The translations under genes and the position numbers were made by a program. Source: Arthrobacter sp. FW306-07-I (GTDB taxonomy: Bacteria > Actinomycetota > Actinomycetes > Actinomycetales > Micrococcaceae). From it: 64,000 nucleotides of DNA. Shown in pieces: positions 34,375 through 43,506 of this stretch (the first letter of the stretch is position 1; each line of letters opens with the position of its first letter). The notes under the pieces are model-generated. The model searched no databases, was not told the DNA's origin, and worked only from the letters and a program-made list of their open reading frames with translations. Location: NCBI RefSeq assembly GCF_021800405.1, contig NZ_CP084550.1, positions 248,001 to 312,000 of the forward strand, in the 5' to 3' direction.

Positions 34375-35432
34375 TGGCCGGCATCGCTGCTGTCTACCGG
34401 GACCGGGACTCGCTGCCGCTACGGACCCGGGCGCTCTTCACCTTTGGTGCCGTGGCCGCGCTGCACGCTGCCGCCGTCGTCCTTTTGCTTGCCGGAACCC
34501 GGACCGGGGGCGGCGGGGCGCTCTCCTGGGGACTTGTCCTCACCGCCTACCTGGCCGGCGTAAAGCACAGCTACGACTGGGACCACCTTGCCGCCATCGA
34601 CAACTCCACCCGGAAGTTCGTGGCACAGCGGCAGCATCCGGTGAGCGTGGGCTTCGCGTTCAGCCTGGGCCATAGTTCGGTGGTGACCCTGGCCGGGGTG
34701 CTGGTGATCGCCGGTGCATCCCTGGTTGGCGGCCTGATGGCGGACGAAACGGCCGGGAATCTGGTGCTGGGGCTGATCGGCAGCGGTGTATCCGGGCTGT
34801 TCCTGCTGGCCATGGGGCTGTTCAACGGCTCGGCTTTCACCCGCTCGGCCGCTGCTTTCCGGCGTTCCCGGACCGGAGCAGCCATCGATCCCCGCGACCT
34901 GGAACCGCAGGGACTGATGGCGCGGCTGCTTTCGCGGCCGCTGTCCAGGGTGCGCCGGCCGCGGAACATCTACGTGATCGGTTTCCTCTTTGGGCTGGGT
35001 TTCGATACCGCCACCACCATCGGGCTGCTGATGATGGCGACGGCGGCGTCCCTGGCCGGGGTGCCCCCGTTCGCCCTGCTCGCCCTCCCGCTCGCCTTCG
35101 CAGCCGCGATGACGCTGTGTGATTCGGTGAACGGCATGGCGATGATGCGGATGTACCGTTCGGCACTGGCTGACCCGCGGCGGAAGCTTGGCTTCAATGC
35201 TGTGGTGACGGGCATCTCTGCCGCCTCGGCCCTGTTCATTGCCGTGATCACTTTGGCCGGCTTCTTTCACGCCGCATTCGGCCTGCATGATCCGGTGACG
35301 GCATGGCTTTCATCGATCGACCTGGGCGACGCCGGCCTGCTGCTGGTGGCGCTGCTGCTGGCCGTCTGGGGCGGAGCGTCACTGGTCTCGTTGCGGTCCC
35401 GGAACAAAGTCGTGCAGTCCACCAACACATAG
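34374..35432 (+). CDS. nickel permease, HoxN/HupN/NixA (NiCoT) family
   Basis: A 352-aa membrane protein with seven to eight hydrophobic segments. The NiCoT signature H-x4-D-H in helix II reads 'VKHSYDWDHLAAIDN'; further motifs are 'FSLGHSSVV' and 'GFLFGLGFDTATTIGLL'. Its position at the end of the urease operon indicates nickel supply for urease; cobalt cannot be excluded. The ATG overlaps the ureD stop by one base (TGATG), with GAGGAAG upstream. A strong terminator follows. Confidence 0.9.
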   Translation: MAGIAAVYRDRDSLPLRTRALFTFGAVAALHAAAVVLLLAGTRTGGGGALSWGLVLTAYLAGVKHSYDWDHLAAIDNSTRKFVAQRQHPVSVGFAFSLGHSSVVTLAGVLVIAGASLVGGLMADETAGNLVLGLIGSGVSGLFLLAMGLFNGSAFTRSAAAFRRSRTGAAIDPRDLEPQGLMARLLSRPLSRVRRPRNIYVIGFLFGLGFDTATTIGLLMMATAASLAGVPPFALLALPLAFAAAMTLCDSVNGMAMMRMYRSALADPRRKLGFNAVVTGISAASALFIAVITLAGFFHAAFGLHDPVTAWLSSIDLGDAGLLLVALLLAVWGGASLVSLRSRNKVVQSTNT

Positions 35433-35470
35433 GGGCGCGGTGCCGGCCCTGATAGCCAACACCGCGCCCC
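35432..35470. terminator. terminator of the urease-nickel operon (probably bidirectional)
   Basis: GGGGCGCGGTG (35432-35442) pairs perfectly with CACCGCGCCCC (35460-35470), 17-nt loop, followed by TCCGCCTCTT. It lies between convergent genes. Confidence 0.8.
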
Positions 35471-35501
35471 TCCGCCTCTTACTGGCTGATACCCAGCCGG
35501 C

Positions 35502-37436
35502 CTAGCCGAAATCTGCCACGTAGCTGGGGACCCCGACGGCGGCCGTGGAGACCGGCGCTCCAGTGTCATTGACCACGTGGTCCAGTGTCCCGGCACCGAG
35601 GTTTACCGTCAGCAGGCTGTGCAGCTTCACTCCCGGGGTCACCGGAACTTCAAAACCCCTGGTGGCATGGATGGTGGGGTCCACATTGTTGTAGACGTAA
35701 CTGCCGCCGCCCCACAGCTCGTGGGTCCTGACGGAGCCTGCCACCTTATAGCCCGCCCAGCCCAGGACGCCATCGTGCTGCCATGCTGCCTGGTTCGGGG
35801 CGTCGTAGGGCAGCTCGTTCTGGAAGAAGACGGTTCTGCCGTTTTCACCGTTCCAGATGACGTTGTACTGCTGGTAGTGCTCCACGAACAGGCCAGTGGC
35901 CGTGACGTTGTTGCCGTTGACGATCACGCCGTTCCTGCCGGTGTTGGTTGTCCAGCCGACACCATTCCCGTGGTCCGCGCGCCAGGCCCAGATGTGGTCC
36001 AGGAGGACATTGTCGCTGTTGACTTCCAGGCTGACCGAGGCCTTGCCCACGTGCGGGCCGCCGATGCGGAAGAAGACATCATGGAGCGTGGTGGGGTTGG
36101 CCGGATCGCTGCGGATGCCGGAGTTGGCCGGTCCGCCCCCTTCGCCCGGGATAGCCTTGCCGAGGCGCATCAGGGCAGGGGAATTTACCTCGCCGGCGTC
36201 CACGGTCACTGCAGCGATATCAACTCCGGGGACATCAGCCACGGTCAGGGGAACTGCCCCCTTCACGGCCGTCAGGGTGGTCATGCCCAGCCCGAGGACA
36301 ACGGTGTTGGCTCGTTTGACCTCGATGCTGCGGTCGACGTCGTAAACCCCGGGGGTAAGGAGCAGGTTCTTGCCACGGGCCAGTTGGGAATTGATGGCCT
36401 GGACGGAATCGCCCGGGGTGGCGATGTAGAAGTCGGCCAAGGGAATGCTACGGCCCTCCGTAGGACCGTTTTCCCATGTGGTCCCGGCAGAGTCTTGACG
36501 GACGGCAGGAACGAAAACGCTGTACTGGCCTTCCGAATCCAGCGTGAGGTAAGGCTTCTCCCGGCTGATGGGGGTGTTGGCCAAGGTTGTGTAAGGCGGG
36601 GTGGGGAAGGAATCCGCAGGTGCCCCGGCCACGCCTGAGAACACCTGGTTCCAGACCCCGTTGGACCAGCTGCCGATGCTGCTGTCACGCACGAGGTACT
36701 GCTGCTGTGACCCGTTGATGATTGCGCCCGCCTTGGAATCCGCTATGAAGCCGCCACTGGCATACTGCGGGCCTGCCGTGCAGTAGTCCATCAGGGAGAG
36801 ATTGCCGCCGGTGATGTTGACCCGGCGCATCGGGGAAGCCTGCGAAGCGGCCCAAAAATTCGCAGAGCTGCGGCAGCCCTCAAGCCCGGTGACATTGATG
36901 GTGAGGTTGGACAGCGAACGCCAGAAGTTGTTCAGTGCGATGCAGTTATCGGCGGCCAGGCAGCGGTTGTAAACGTCCACGTGGCCGTTGATGGTGACAT
37001 CCGTGGGGGCAGCACCCAGGCCGGCTACCTCCGTGGAGTAGCCCACCTGCACGATCAGCGGCTCCTCAGGGGTGCCATAGGTGCCCGGCTTGAACAGCAG
37101 GGAGTACCGGTTGGTCCCCATTTCGTCGTCCACCTGCTGCGCGGCAATGGAATCCACCGTGGACTGGATCTGCGCCACCGGCATGCTGGGGTCGAAAACG
37201 TAGACATTGGGGCCGAACGGATGTTGCCCTGCCTGCGATGGGGCTTGTGGTGCGGCCGGGACCAGCTGCGGTGACGTTTCGGGAACAGCCCCCGGCGAAG
37301 CCTGTGCTCCGGCACCGCCACTGGCGATGACAAGCCCGATAAGGAGAGTAGTGGCGCCAGTGATGCGGCCGGAACGGTGCCGGTGCCTGGACCGGGCAGC
37401 GGAACGAGGAGGATGTGGGCGTGGGGCTAGCGGCAT
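35502..37436 (-). CDS. secreted parallel beta-helix protein (pectate-lyase-like fold), possible beta-glucanase
   Basis: 644 aa. A long basic n-region (RSAARSRHRHRSGR) and hydrophobic core (TTLLIGLVIASGGAGAQA) form a signal peptide. The mature protein has two regions of beta-helix pattern with many N-x-S/T/V rungs ('LNNFWRSLSNLTINVTG', 'VLLDHIWAWRADHGNGVGWT', 'GVIVNGNNVTATGLFVEHYQ'). Paired beta-helices are the layout of GH55-type exo-beta-1,3-glucanases; the specific family is inferred, partly because the gene faces a CebR-boxed beta-glucoside operon. The start is ATG 37434-37436. I do not recognise the catalytic acid. Confidence 0.75.
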   Translation of the reverse strand: MPLAPRPHPPRSAARSRHRHRSGRITGATTLLIGLVIASGGAGAQASPGAVPETSPQLVPAAPQAPSQAGQHPFGPNVYVFDPSMPVAQIQSTVDSIAAQQVDDEMGTNRYSLLFKPGTYGTPEEPLIVQVGYSTEVAGLGAAPTDVTINGHVDVYNRCLAADNCIALNNFWRSLSNLTINVTGLEGCRSSANFWAASQASPMRRVNITGGNLSLMDYCTAGPQYASGGFIADSKAGAIINGSQQQYLVRDSSIGSWSNGVWNQVFSGVAGAPADSFPTPPYTTLANTPISREKPYLTLDSEGQYSVFVPAVRQDSAGTTWENGPTEGRSIPLADFYIATPGDSVQAINSQLARGKNLLLTPGVYDVDRSIEVKRANTVVLGLGMTTLTAVKGAVPLTVADVPGVDIAAVTVDAGEVNSPALMRLGKAIPGEGGGPANSGIRSDPANPTTLHDVFFRIGGPHVGKASVSLEVNSDNVLLDHIWAWRADHGNGVGWTTNTGRNGVIVNGNNVTATGLFVEHYQQYNVIWNGENGRTVFFQNELPYDAPNQAAWQHDGVLGWAGYKVAGSVRTHELWGGGSYVYNNVDPTIHATRGFEVPVTPGVKLHSLLTVNLGAGTLDHVVNDTGAPVSTAAVGVPSYVADFG

Positions 37437-37498
37437 TGCTGGTCCTGTCGTTGTTGGGCTGGGGCGGCGGTCCCTCTTTGAGCAGGCAAGATGTGGGG

Positions 37499-37512
37499 TG
37501 GGAGCGCTCTCG
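37499..37512. promoter_or_regulatory. CebR-type operator, site 1
   Basis: TGGGAGCGCTCTCG matches the Streptomyces CebR palindrome TGGGAGCGCTCCCA at 12 of 14 positions. It lies 63 bp upstream of the beta-helix gene (minus strand). Confidence 0.7.
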
Positions 37513-37556
37513 TCGGGGAAGCGTAACATCACGCCCGCCCTTGGGCAAGAGATTTT

Positions 37557-37570
37557 TGGAAGCGCTCCCA
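37557..37570. promoter_or_regulatory. CebR-type operator, site 2
   Basis: TGGAAGCGCTCCCA, 13 of 14 to the CebR consensus, placed just upstream of the TTGACA of the plus-strand operon. Confidence 0.75.
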
Positions 37571-37576
37571 CGACCC

Positions 37577-37606
37577 TTGACAGTGGGATGTGAGATAAAG
37601 CACCAT
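37577..37606 (+). promoter_or_regulatory. promoter of the beta-glucoside ABC operon
   Basis: A perfect -35 TTGACA at 37577-37582 with a weak -10 CACCAT at 37601-37606 (18-bp spacer). It is bracketed by CebR-type sites 2 and 3, a repression layout. Confidence 0.5.
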
Positions 37607-37610
37607 GTTG

Positions 37611-37624
37611 TGAGAGCGCTCCCA
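37611..37624. promoter_or_regulatory. CebR-type operator, site 3
   Basis: TGAGAGCGCTCCCA, 13 of 14 to the CebR consensus, overlapping the expected transcription start of the ABC operon and so well placed for repression. Confidence 0.75.
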
Positions 37625-37732
37625 CCAGGAGCTATTCCCCCTCGTTCCTGCTTCTGCCCAGTCCTGGGCAATGTGCGCCGCGTCTTCCGGGCGTCCGGAG
37701 CGAACCCTTTTTCTGACAAAGGAGTCTTCCCT

Positions 37733-39025
37733 GTGAAAAAACCCAGCAAACTCTCAGTGCTCTCGGCTGCTGCCGCGTGCCTGGCACTGTCCCTGTCAGC
37801 CTGCGGAACATCCGCCTCAGAGAAGGGCGGTGTTGACGGATCCACCGGTTCCAAGCCGGTCACTCTTACGGTGGGTACCTTCAACGAATTTGGCTACGAA
37901 AAGCTCTTTAAGGAATATGAGGAGCTGAACCCGAACGTCACCATCGAGCACAAAAAGGCGGCTACCAGCAATGAGGCACGCGACAACCTGACCACTCGTC
38001 TGGCGGCAGGTTCCGGACTGTCGGACATCGAAGCCGTCGAGGTGGACTGGCTTCCGGAACTGCTTCAGTACCCAGACCAATTTGCTGACCTCAGCGACCC
38101 CGCAGTGGAGGGCCGCTGGCTGGACTGGAAGACCGAAGCCGCCACCACGGCCGACGGCAAGCTCGTGGGCTACGGGACCGATTCCGGCCCTGAGGCCATC
38201 TGCTACAACGCCGAGTTGTTGAAGAAAGCGGGGATGCCCACGGAGCGCGGTGAGGTTGCCAAGATGCTCGGCGGCACCTGGGAAAGCTACTTCGATGCCG
38301 GCCGGAAGTTCAAGGCCGCCAACCCCAAGGCTGCATGGTTCGATTCCGCCGGTGCCATCTACCAGGGCATGAGCAATCAGCTCGAGAAGGCCTATGAGGA
38401 GGAGGACGGCGCCGTCATCGCCACCGGGAACCAGAAGGTCAAGGACATCTACAACCAGGTGCTGAAGGCTTCCAGCGAGGACGGACTGTCCGCCCATCTC
38501 AAGCAGTGGAGCGACGACTGGGCCGCCGGTTTCCAGACCAGCGCCTTCGCCACCACCCTCTGCCCGGGCTGGATGCTCGGTGTCATCGAAGGCAACGCCG
38601 CGGGGGTCAGCGGCTGGGATGTCGCCAACGTCTTCCCGGGCGGCGGCGGAAACTGGGGCGGGTCCTACCTGACCGTCCCCACCCAGGGCGCGAACCAGGC
38701 CGAGGCCAAGAAGCTGGCGGGCTGGCTGACCGCCCCCGAGCAGCAGATCAAGGCGTTTACCGCGAAAGGCACGTTCCCCAGCCAGAAGCAGGCCCTTGAA
38801 AGCAGCGAACTGCTGGGCCAGACCAATGCCTTCTTCAACGGTGCACCGACAGGCGAGATCTTTGCGGAGCGCGCCAAGGCTGTTGAAGTGACCCCCTTCA
38901 AGGGCACCAAGTTCTTCGCAATCAACGATGCAATGCAGCAGGCCCTCACCCGTGTGGACGTTGACAAGACGGACGACGCCGCTTCCTCCTGGGAGAAGTT
39001 CGTCACCGCAGTGAAGTCGCTCTAA
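37733..39025 (+). CDS. sugar ABC transporter, substrate-binding lipoprotein (beta-glucoside type)
   Basis: 430 aa with a lipoprotein signal ('LALSLSACG', Cys about 23). The mature part is a family-1 extracellular solute-binding protein ('FNEFGYEKLFKEYEELNPNV', 'WESYFDAGRKFKAANPKAAW', 'FPGGGGNWGGSYLTVP'). The start is GTG 37733 with AAGGAG; the frame is open upstream through the operator region. CebR-type boxes, a GH1 beta-glucosidase and a LacI regulator in the same operon point to cellobiose, laminaribiose or related beta-glucosides. No ATPase gene is present, so an MsiK-like shared ATPase is expected elsewhere. Confidence 0.9.
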   Translation: MKKPSKLSVLSAAAACLALSLSACGTSASEKGGVDGSTGSKPVTLTVGTFNEFGYEKLFKEYEELNPNVTIEHKKAATSNEARDNLTTRLAAGSGLSDIEAVEVDWLPELLQYPDQFADLSDPAVEGRWLDWKTEAATTADGKLVGYGTDSGPEAICYNAELLKKAGMPTERGEVAKMLGGTWESYFDAGRKFKAANPKAAWFDSAGAIYQGMSNQLEKAYEEEDGAVIATGNQKVKDIYNQVLKASSEDGLSAHLKQWSDDWAAGFQTSAFATTLCPGWMLGVIEGNAAGVSGWDVANVFPGGGGNWGGSYLTVPTQGANQAEAKKLAGWLTAPEQQIKAFTAKGTFPSQKQALESSELLGQTNAFFNGAPTGEIFAERAKAVEVTPFKGTKFFAINDAMQQALTRVDVDKTDDAASSWEKFVTAVKSL

Positions 39026-39027
39026 CC

Positions 39028-40020
39028 ATGGCTGTCACCGACCGGGTCATAACGCCCCCAGCCGGGCGCAGCCCCAACGCCGGGAATGACGGGAAGAACG
39101 TCCGGCGGCTCGCACTCTCCCGGCGGGTTTCCAAATGGGATGTCAAGCTGTCCCCCTACCTCTACATCTCCCCGTTCTTCCTCCTGTTTGCGGTCACGGG
39201 CCTCTTCCCGCTGGCATACTCGGCATGGGTTTCGCTCCACAACTGGAACCTCATCGGCGGGCAGGGAAAGTTCGCGGGGCTGGACAACTACGCCTTCGTC
39301 GTAGCCCAGCCGTACTTCTGGAACGCTGTGGGCAACACCTTCAGCATCTTCGTCCTTTCCTCGGTTCCCCAGGTTTTCCTCGCACTGGTGATCGCGGCGG
39401 TGCTGGACGCGAACCTGAGGGCCAGGACGTTCTGGCGGATGGGGGTCCTGGTGCCGTTCGTCGTCGCGCCGGTGGCGGTGGGGCTGATCTTCAACAACCT
39501 CTTTGCAGACCAGTTCGGGCTGATCAACGAGATGCTGAAGGCAGTAGGGCTTGACCCGGTCCGGTGGCACTCCGACTCGCTGGCGAGCCATGCGGCCATT
39601 GCCACGATGGTCAACTTCCGGTGGACGGGGTACAACGCCCTGATTTTCCTGGCCGCCATGCAGGCGATCCCCCGCGATGTGTTCGAAGCGGCAACGATCG
39701 ACGGTGCCGGCCGGCTGCGGCAGTTCTTCTCGGTGACCGTGCCCATGCTTCGCCCCACCGCCATCTTCGTCGTGATCACCTCCACCATTGGCGGGCTCCA
39801 GATCTTCGACGAGCCCAGGGTCTTCGACCAGTCCGGCCTGGGCGGCGCGGACCGGCAGTGGCAGACGCTCACCATGTACATCTGGGAGCTCGGCTGGGGC
39901 CAGCGGAACTTCGGCAGGGCCTCCGCCGTGGCGTGGCTGCTCTTCCTGATCATCGTGCTGATTGCATTGCTCAACTTCGTCATCACCAAGCGCATAGCCA
40001 GCCAGGGAGGCCGCAAGTGA
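39028..40020 (+). CDS. sugar ABC transporter permease (CebF-like)
   Basis: 330 aa with six transmembrane segments after a polar N-terminus of about 45 residues. The EAA loop is 'EAATIDGAGRLRQFFSVTVP' (about 218-237). It begins two bases after the binding-protein stop; its own stop overlaps the GTG of the next permease (GTGA). It is the first of two permeases for the beta-glucoside importer; the Ceb label rests on context. Confidence 0.9.
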   Translation: MAVTDRVITPPAGRSPNAGNDGKNVRRLALSRRVSKWDVKLSPYLYISPFFLLFAVTGLFPLAYSAWVSLHNWNLIGGQGKFAGLDNYAFVVAQPYFWNAVGNTFSIFVLSSVPQVFLALVIAAVLDANLRARTFWRMGVLVPFVVAPVAVGLIFNNLFADQFGLINEMLKAVGLDPVRWHSDSLASHAAIATMVNFRWTGYNALIFLAAMQAIPRDVFEAATIDGAGRLRQFFSVTVPMLRPTAIFVVITSTIGGLQIFDEPRVFDQSGLGGADRQWQTLTMYIWELGWGQRNFGRASAVAWLLFLIIVLIALLNFVITKRIASQGGRK

Positions 40021-40931
40021 GCTCCATTCCCATGATCGAACAGACTGCCGGCAAGGGTGCCGCCCGCGCGGCGGCCCGGCGCCGAAAGGGCGGGAACGGC
40101 AGGGCCGGGTTCGGCGGCGCCCGGCGGCCGGGCTTCCTCACCTACGGTTTCCTGGGGGCAGTCCTCCTCGCCTCGGTCTTCCCGCTGTACTGGTCCTTCC
40201 TGGTGGGCAGCCACGACAACACCGTCCTCAGCCGCGGCATCCCGCTGCTGCCCGGTGGAAACTTCCTGGCCAATGCGGCGAAAGTCTTTGACAGCATCCC
40301 GTTCTGGAAGGCGATGGGCAACAGCCTGATCGTCTCGGGTGTGACGGCAGCGTCCGTCGTCGTGTTTTCCACCCTTGCCGGATTCGCTTTCGCCAAGCTT
40401 CGTTTCCGCGGCAACAAGGCACTGCTGGTCTTCGTGATCGCCACCATGGCGGTTCCCACCCAGCTGGGCGTTGTCCCGCTGTTCATCGTGATGTCCAAGC
40501 TCGGCTGGACGGGTTCGCTGTGGGCTGTCATCATTCCGGGCCTCGTCACGGCCTTCGGGGTGTTCTGGATGACGCAGTACCTTCGCGACGCCCTGCCGGA
40601 CGAGCTGATCGAGGCGGTCCGCATGGACGGCGCATCAATGATCCAGGCCTTCTGGCACGTCGGATTTCCCGCGGCGCGGCCCGCCGCGGCGATGCTTGCC
40701 CTGTTTACGTTCGTGGCCACCTGGACGAACTTCTTCTGGCCCTTCATTGTCCTCGACCCCTCAAACCCCACCCTCCCGGTGGCACTGCAGCTGCTCCAGG
40801 CGGCCCACTTCGTTGACTATTCAGTGGTTCTCGCCGGCGCGGTCCTCGCTACCGTCCCACTCTTGCTCCTGTTCATCGCGGCAGGCCGGCAACTCGTATC
40901 AGGAATTATGCAAGGAGCAGTAAAAGGATGA
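40017..40931 (+). CDS. sugar ABC transporter permease (CebG-like)
   Basis: 304 aa with six transmembrane segments. The EAA loop begins 'DELIEAVRMDGASMIQAFWH' (about 200). A basic N-terminus (ARAAARRRKGG) precedes helix 1. The start is GTG 40017, overlapping the upstream stop. The stop overlaps the ATG of the beta-glucosidase gene (ATGA), so uptake and cleavage are coupled. Confidence 0.9.
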   Translation: MSSIPMIEQTAGKGAARAAARRRKGGNGRAGFGGARRPGFLTYGFLGAVLLASVFPLYWSFLVGSHDNTVLSRGIPLLPGGNFLANAAKVFDSIPFWKAMGNSLIVSGVTAASVVVFSTLAGFAFAKLRFRGNKALLVFVIATMAVPTQLGVVPLFIVMSKLGWTGSLWAVIIPGLVTAFGVFWMTQYLRDALPDELIEAVRMDGASMIQAFWHVGFPAARPAAAMLALFTFVATWTNFFWPFIVLDPSNPTLPVALQLLQAAHFVDYSVVLAGAVLATVPLLLLFIAAGRQLVSGIMQGAVKG

Positions 40932-42400
40932 GTTCCACCGCACTTCCGTTTCCCCAAGGCTTCCTCTGGGGGGCGGCAACGGCCGCCTACCAGATCGAAG
41001 GCTCCGCCCACGACGGCGGCAGGAAGGACTCGATCTGGGACACCTTCGCCCGTGTGCCCGGCGCCGTGGCGGACGGCCACAACGGCGACGTGGCCTGTGA
41101 CCACTACCGGCGCTACGAACAGGACGTAGCGCTCATGCAGCACCTGAACATGAAGGCCTACAGGTTCTCCACCTCATGGGCGCGATGCATGCCCGACGGC
41201 GTCACCCCCAACCCGGAAGGCATCGCCTTCTACTCCCGCCTGGTGGATGAACTGCTCGCGGCAGGAATCACCCCTTGGCTGACCCTCTACCACTGGGACC
41301 TGCCCCAGGCGCTCGAGGACAAGGGCGGCTGGGCCAACCGGGACACTGCCTACCGCTTTGCCGAGTACGCCGCAGTGATGCACGAGGCGCTGGGGGACCG
41401 GGTCCGGTTCTGGACAACGCTGAACGAGCCGTGGTGCTCGGCATTCCTTGGCTACGCGGCCGGCATCCACGCTCCCGGACGGCAGGAACCCCGGGCCGCA
41501 CTTGCCGCGGCCCACCACCTCATGCTTGGCCACGGGCTGGCAACCCGTGAGCTCCGCCGGAGGGATGCGGACGCCTCCCTGGGCATCACCCTGAACCTGA
41601 CGGTCGCAGATCCCCGGGATCCCGGCAGCGGCAGTGACCGTGACGGCGCCAGGCGGATCGATGGCCAGTTCAACCGGATCTTCCTTGACCCGCTGTTCAA
41701 GGCGGAGTACCCGGCGGATCTCTTGGCGGATGTGGCCCACCTTGGCCTCGCTGACGTGGTGCGGGAGGGGGACCTGGACATCATCTCCGCTCCCTTGGAC
41801 CTGCTCGGCGTGAATTACTACCACGGGGAGTCCGTGACCAAGGATCCTGAAGAGGCGGTGCTGCAGGAAGGGCAGAAGCCGGCGGCGGCCGCCAGGCCCA
41901 CGTCCTCGCCGTTCGTGGCCGCCGATGGTGCACGCTCGGTGCCGCGCGGCCTTCCCGTCACGGGGATGGGCTGGGAGGTCCAGCCCGAAGGGCTGCGCCG
42001 GCTGCTGAACCGGCTGCAGGCGGAGTACACCGGCCCGGCGCGAGTTCCGGTCTACATCACCGAGAACGGGGCGGCCTACGATGATGTGCCGAATGCGGCG
42101 GGTTACGTGGACGACCAGGACCGGCTCGCATTCTTCGCCGCCCACCTGCAGGCAGTGCATGGGGCCATCACCGACGGCGTGGACGTACGCGGCTACCTGG
42201 CATGGTCCCTGCTGGACAACTTTGAATGGTCCTTCGGCTACCACCAGCGTTTTGGGCTGGTCCGGGTGGACTACCAGACCCAGGAGCGCACACCGAAAGC
42301 CAGCGCATTGTGGTACTCCGAAGTTGCCGATTCCAACGAGGTAACAGCTGAAAACGTGGATGGGTTATCTTCGGAGCCGGGTGTCGTATTGTCTGTGTAA
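40928..42400 (+). CDS. beta-glucosidase, glycoside hydrolase family 1
   Basis: A 490-aa retaining beta-glucosidase. N-terminal signature 'FLWGAATAAYQIEGSAHDGG', acid/base Glu in 'TLNEPWCSAF' (about 165), nucleophile Glu in 'YITENGAAYDD' (about 383), and aglycone-site 'LLDNFEWSFGYHQRFGLV'. There is no signal peptide, so it acts on imported disaccharides in the cytoplasm. It overlaps its neighbours at both ends (ATGA and TAATG). The C-terminal 25 residues extend beyond the usual family end and are poorly conserved in type. Confidence 0.95.
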   Translation: MSSTALPFPQGFLWGAATAAYQIEGSAHDGGRKDSIWDTFARVPGAVADGHNGDVACDHYRRYEQDVALMQHLNMKAYRFSTSWARCMPDGVTPNPEGIAFYSRLVDELLAAGITPWLTLYHWDLPQALEDKGGWANRDTAYRFAEYAAVMHEALGDRVRFWTTLNEPWCSAFLGYAAGIHAPGRQEPRAALAAAHHLMLGHGLATRELRRRDADASLGITLNLTVADPRDPGSGSDRDGARRIDGQFNRIFLDPLFKAEYPADLLADVAHLGLADVVREGDLDIISAPLDLLGVNYYHGESVTKDPEEAVLQEGQKPAAAARPTSSPFVAADGARSVPRGLPVTGMGWEVQPEGLRRLLNRLQAEYTGPARVPVYITENGAAYDDVPNAAGYVDDQDRLAFFAAHLQAVHGAITDGVDVRGYLAWSLLDNFEWSFGYHQRFGLVRVDYQTQERTPKASALWYSEVADSNEVTAENVDGLSSEPGVVLSV

Positions 42401-43452
42401 TGAACGAAAAGACCAGTCGCCCCGTCCTTGCCAAGGCGGGGCGGCAAAGTCCAACGCTGGAGGATCTGGCCACTGCCGCCGGAGTATCGCGCTCCACTGC
42501 CTCCCGTGCAATCAACGGCGGCTTGAAGGTGAGCCCGGAAGCCAAAGCCGCCGTTGAAGCCGCAATCGTGGCTTTGGGGTACACGCCCAACCAGGCTGCA
42601 AGGAGCCTGGTCACGCGGCGCACGGCGTCGGTGGCGCTGGTCATTCCGGAGCCGGACGCCCGGGTCATGATGGACCCGTACTTCGCAGCCGTGATCACCG
42701 GAGTCAATGATGCGCTCCGCGATACGGACATGCAGTTGGTGCTGCTGATGTCCAGGGCAGGGGATGACTCGGCACGGACCCTGCGGTACCTGCGCGGCGG
42801 GCACGTGGACGGCGCCATCGTGGTGTCCCACCACCGAGCGGACGACTGGGTTGAGACCCTGGGAACCATCGGCCTGCCCACGGTTTTCATCGGCAGGCCC
42901 TGGAATACCGGTTCCGGCCTTCCCTTCGTGGACCTCGACAGCTTCGAAGGCGGACGGCTGGCGGCGCGGCACCTGGCCGGCAAAGGGCGCATCCACCTCG
43001 CGACCGTTGCTGGACCTACGGACATGACAGCCGCCGTCGACCGTCTGGAAGGGTGGCTGCAGGGGCTCAAGGAAGCGGGGCTGCAGGCAGCACCCGTTGT
43101 CCACGGGGATTTCACGACGGCGGGCGGCGCCGAGGCGGCGCGCAACCTCTTCGCCCAGGCGCCGGAGCTGGATGGGGTCTTCGCTGCATCCGATCTCATG
43201 GCGCTTGGCGTCGTGGACACTCTTCGCGTCGCAGGGCGACGGGTGCCGGAGGATGTAGCGGTCGTGGGGTTCGACAACCACGACATCCAGGCAGCAAACG
43301 GCCTTGGGCTCACCACGGTGGCCCATCCGATGATGGAGATTGCCAAGCAAGCAGGCCAACTATTGATCCGCGCCATTGAGAACCCGGGGGAGCAGCTGGA
43401 ACCGGTCATCTATCCCGCGGAACTGGTGGTGCGCGGAAGCACTGCCTGCTGA
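42400..43452 (+). CDS. LacI family regulator, CebR-like
   Basis: 350 aa. The helix-turn-helix is 'LEDLATAAGVSRSTASRAIN' (residues about 20-39), hinge 'YTPNQAARSLVTRRTAS', effector domain ending 'VVGFDNHDIQAANGLGLTTV'. Its ATG overlaps the beta-glucosidase stop, so it is the last gene of the operon, and three CebR-type palindromes precede that operon. Autorepression relieved by a beta-glucoside such as cellobiose is the expected circuit by comparison with Streptomyces CebR. Confidence 0.92.
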   Translation: MNEKTSRPVLAKAGRQSPTLEDLATAAGVSRSTASRAINGGLKVSPEAKAAVEAAIVALGYTPNQAARSLVTRRTASVALVIPEPDARVMMDPYFAAVITGVNDALRDTDMQLVLLMSRAGDDSARTLRYLRGGHVDGAIVVSHHRADDWVETLGTIGLPTVFIGRPWNTGSGLPFVDLDSFEGGRLAARHLAGKGRIHLATVAGPTDMTAAVDRLEGWLQGLKEAGLQAAPVVHGDFTTAGGAEAARNLFAQAPELDGVFAASDLMALGVVDTLRVAGRRVPEDVAVVGFDNHDIQAANGLGLTTVAHPMMEIAKQAGQLLIRAIENPGEQLEPVIYPAELVVRGSTAC

Positions 43453-43506
43453 TCTACCGGAGTTCCTGCCGCCGCACTTCAGGCCGCCCCTGAAAACCGG
43501 CCCGGC

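Noticed and set aside
42168..43409. 413-codon minus-strand open frame
   Set aside because: Antisense to the LacI gene; Ser/Thr/Arg-rich shadow.
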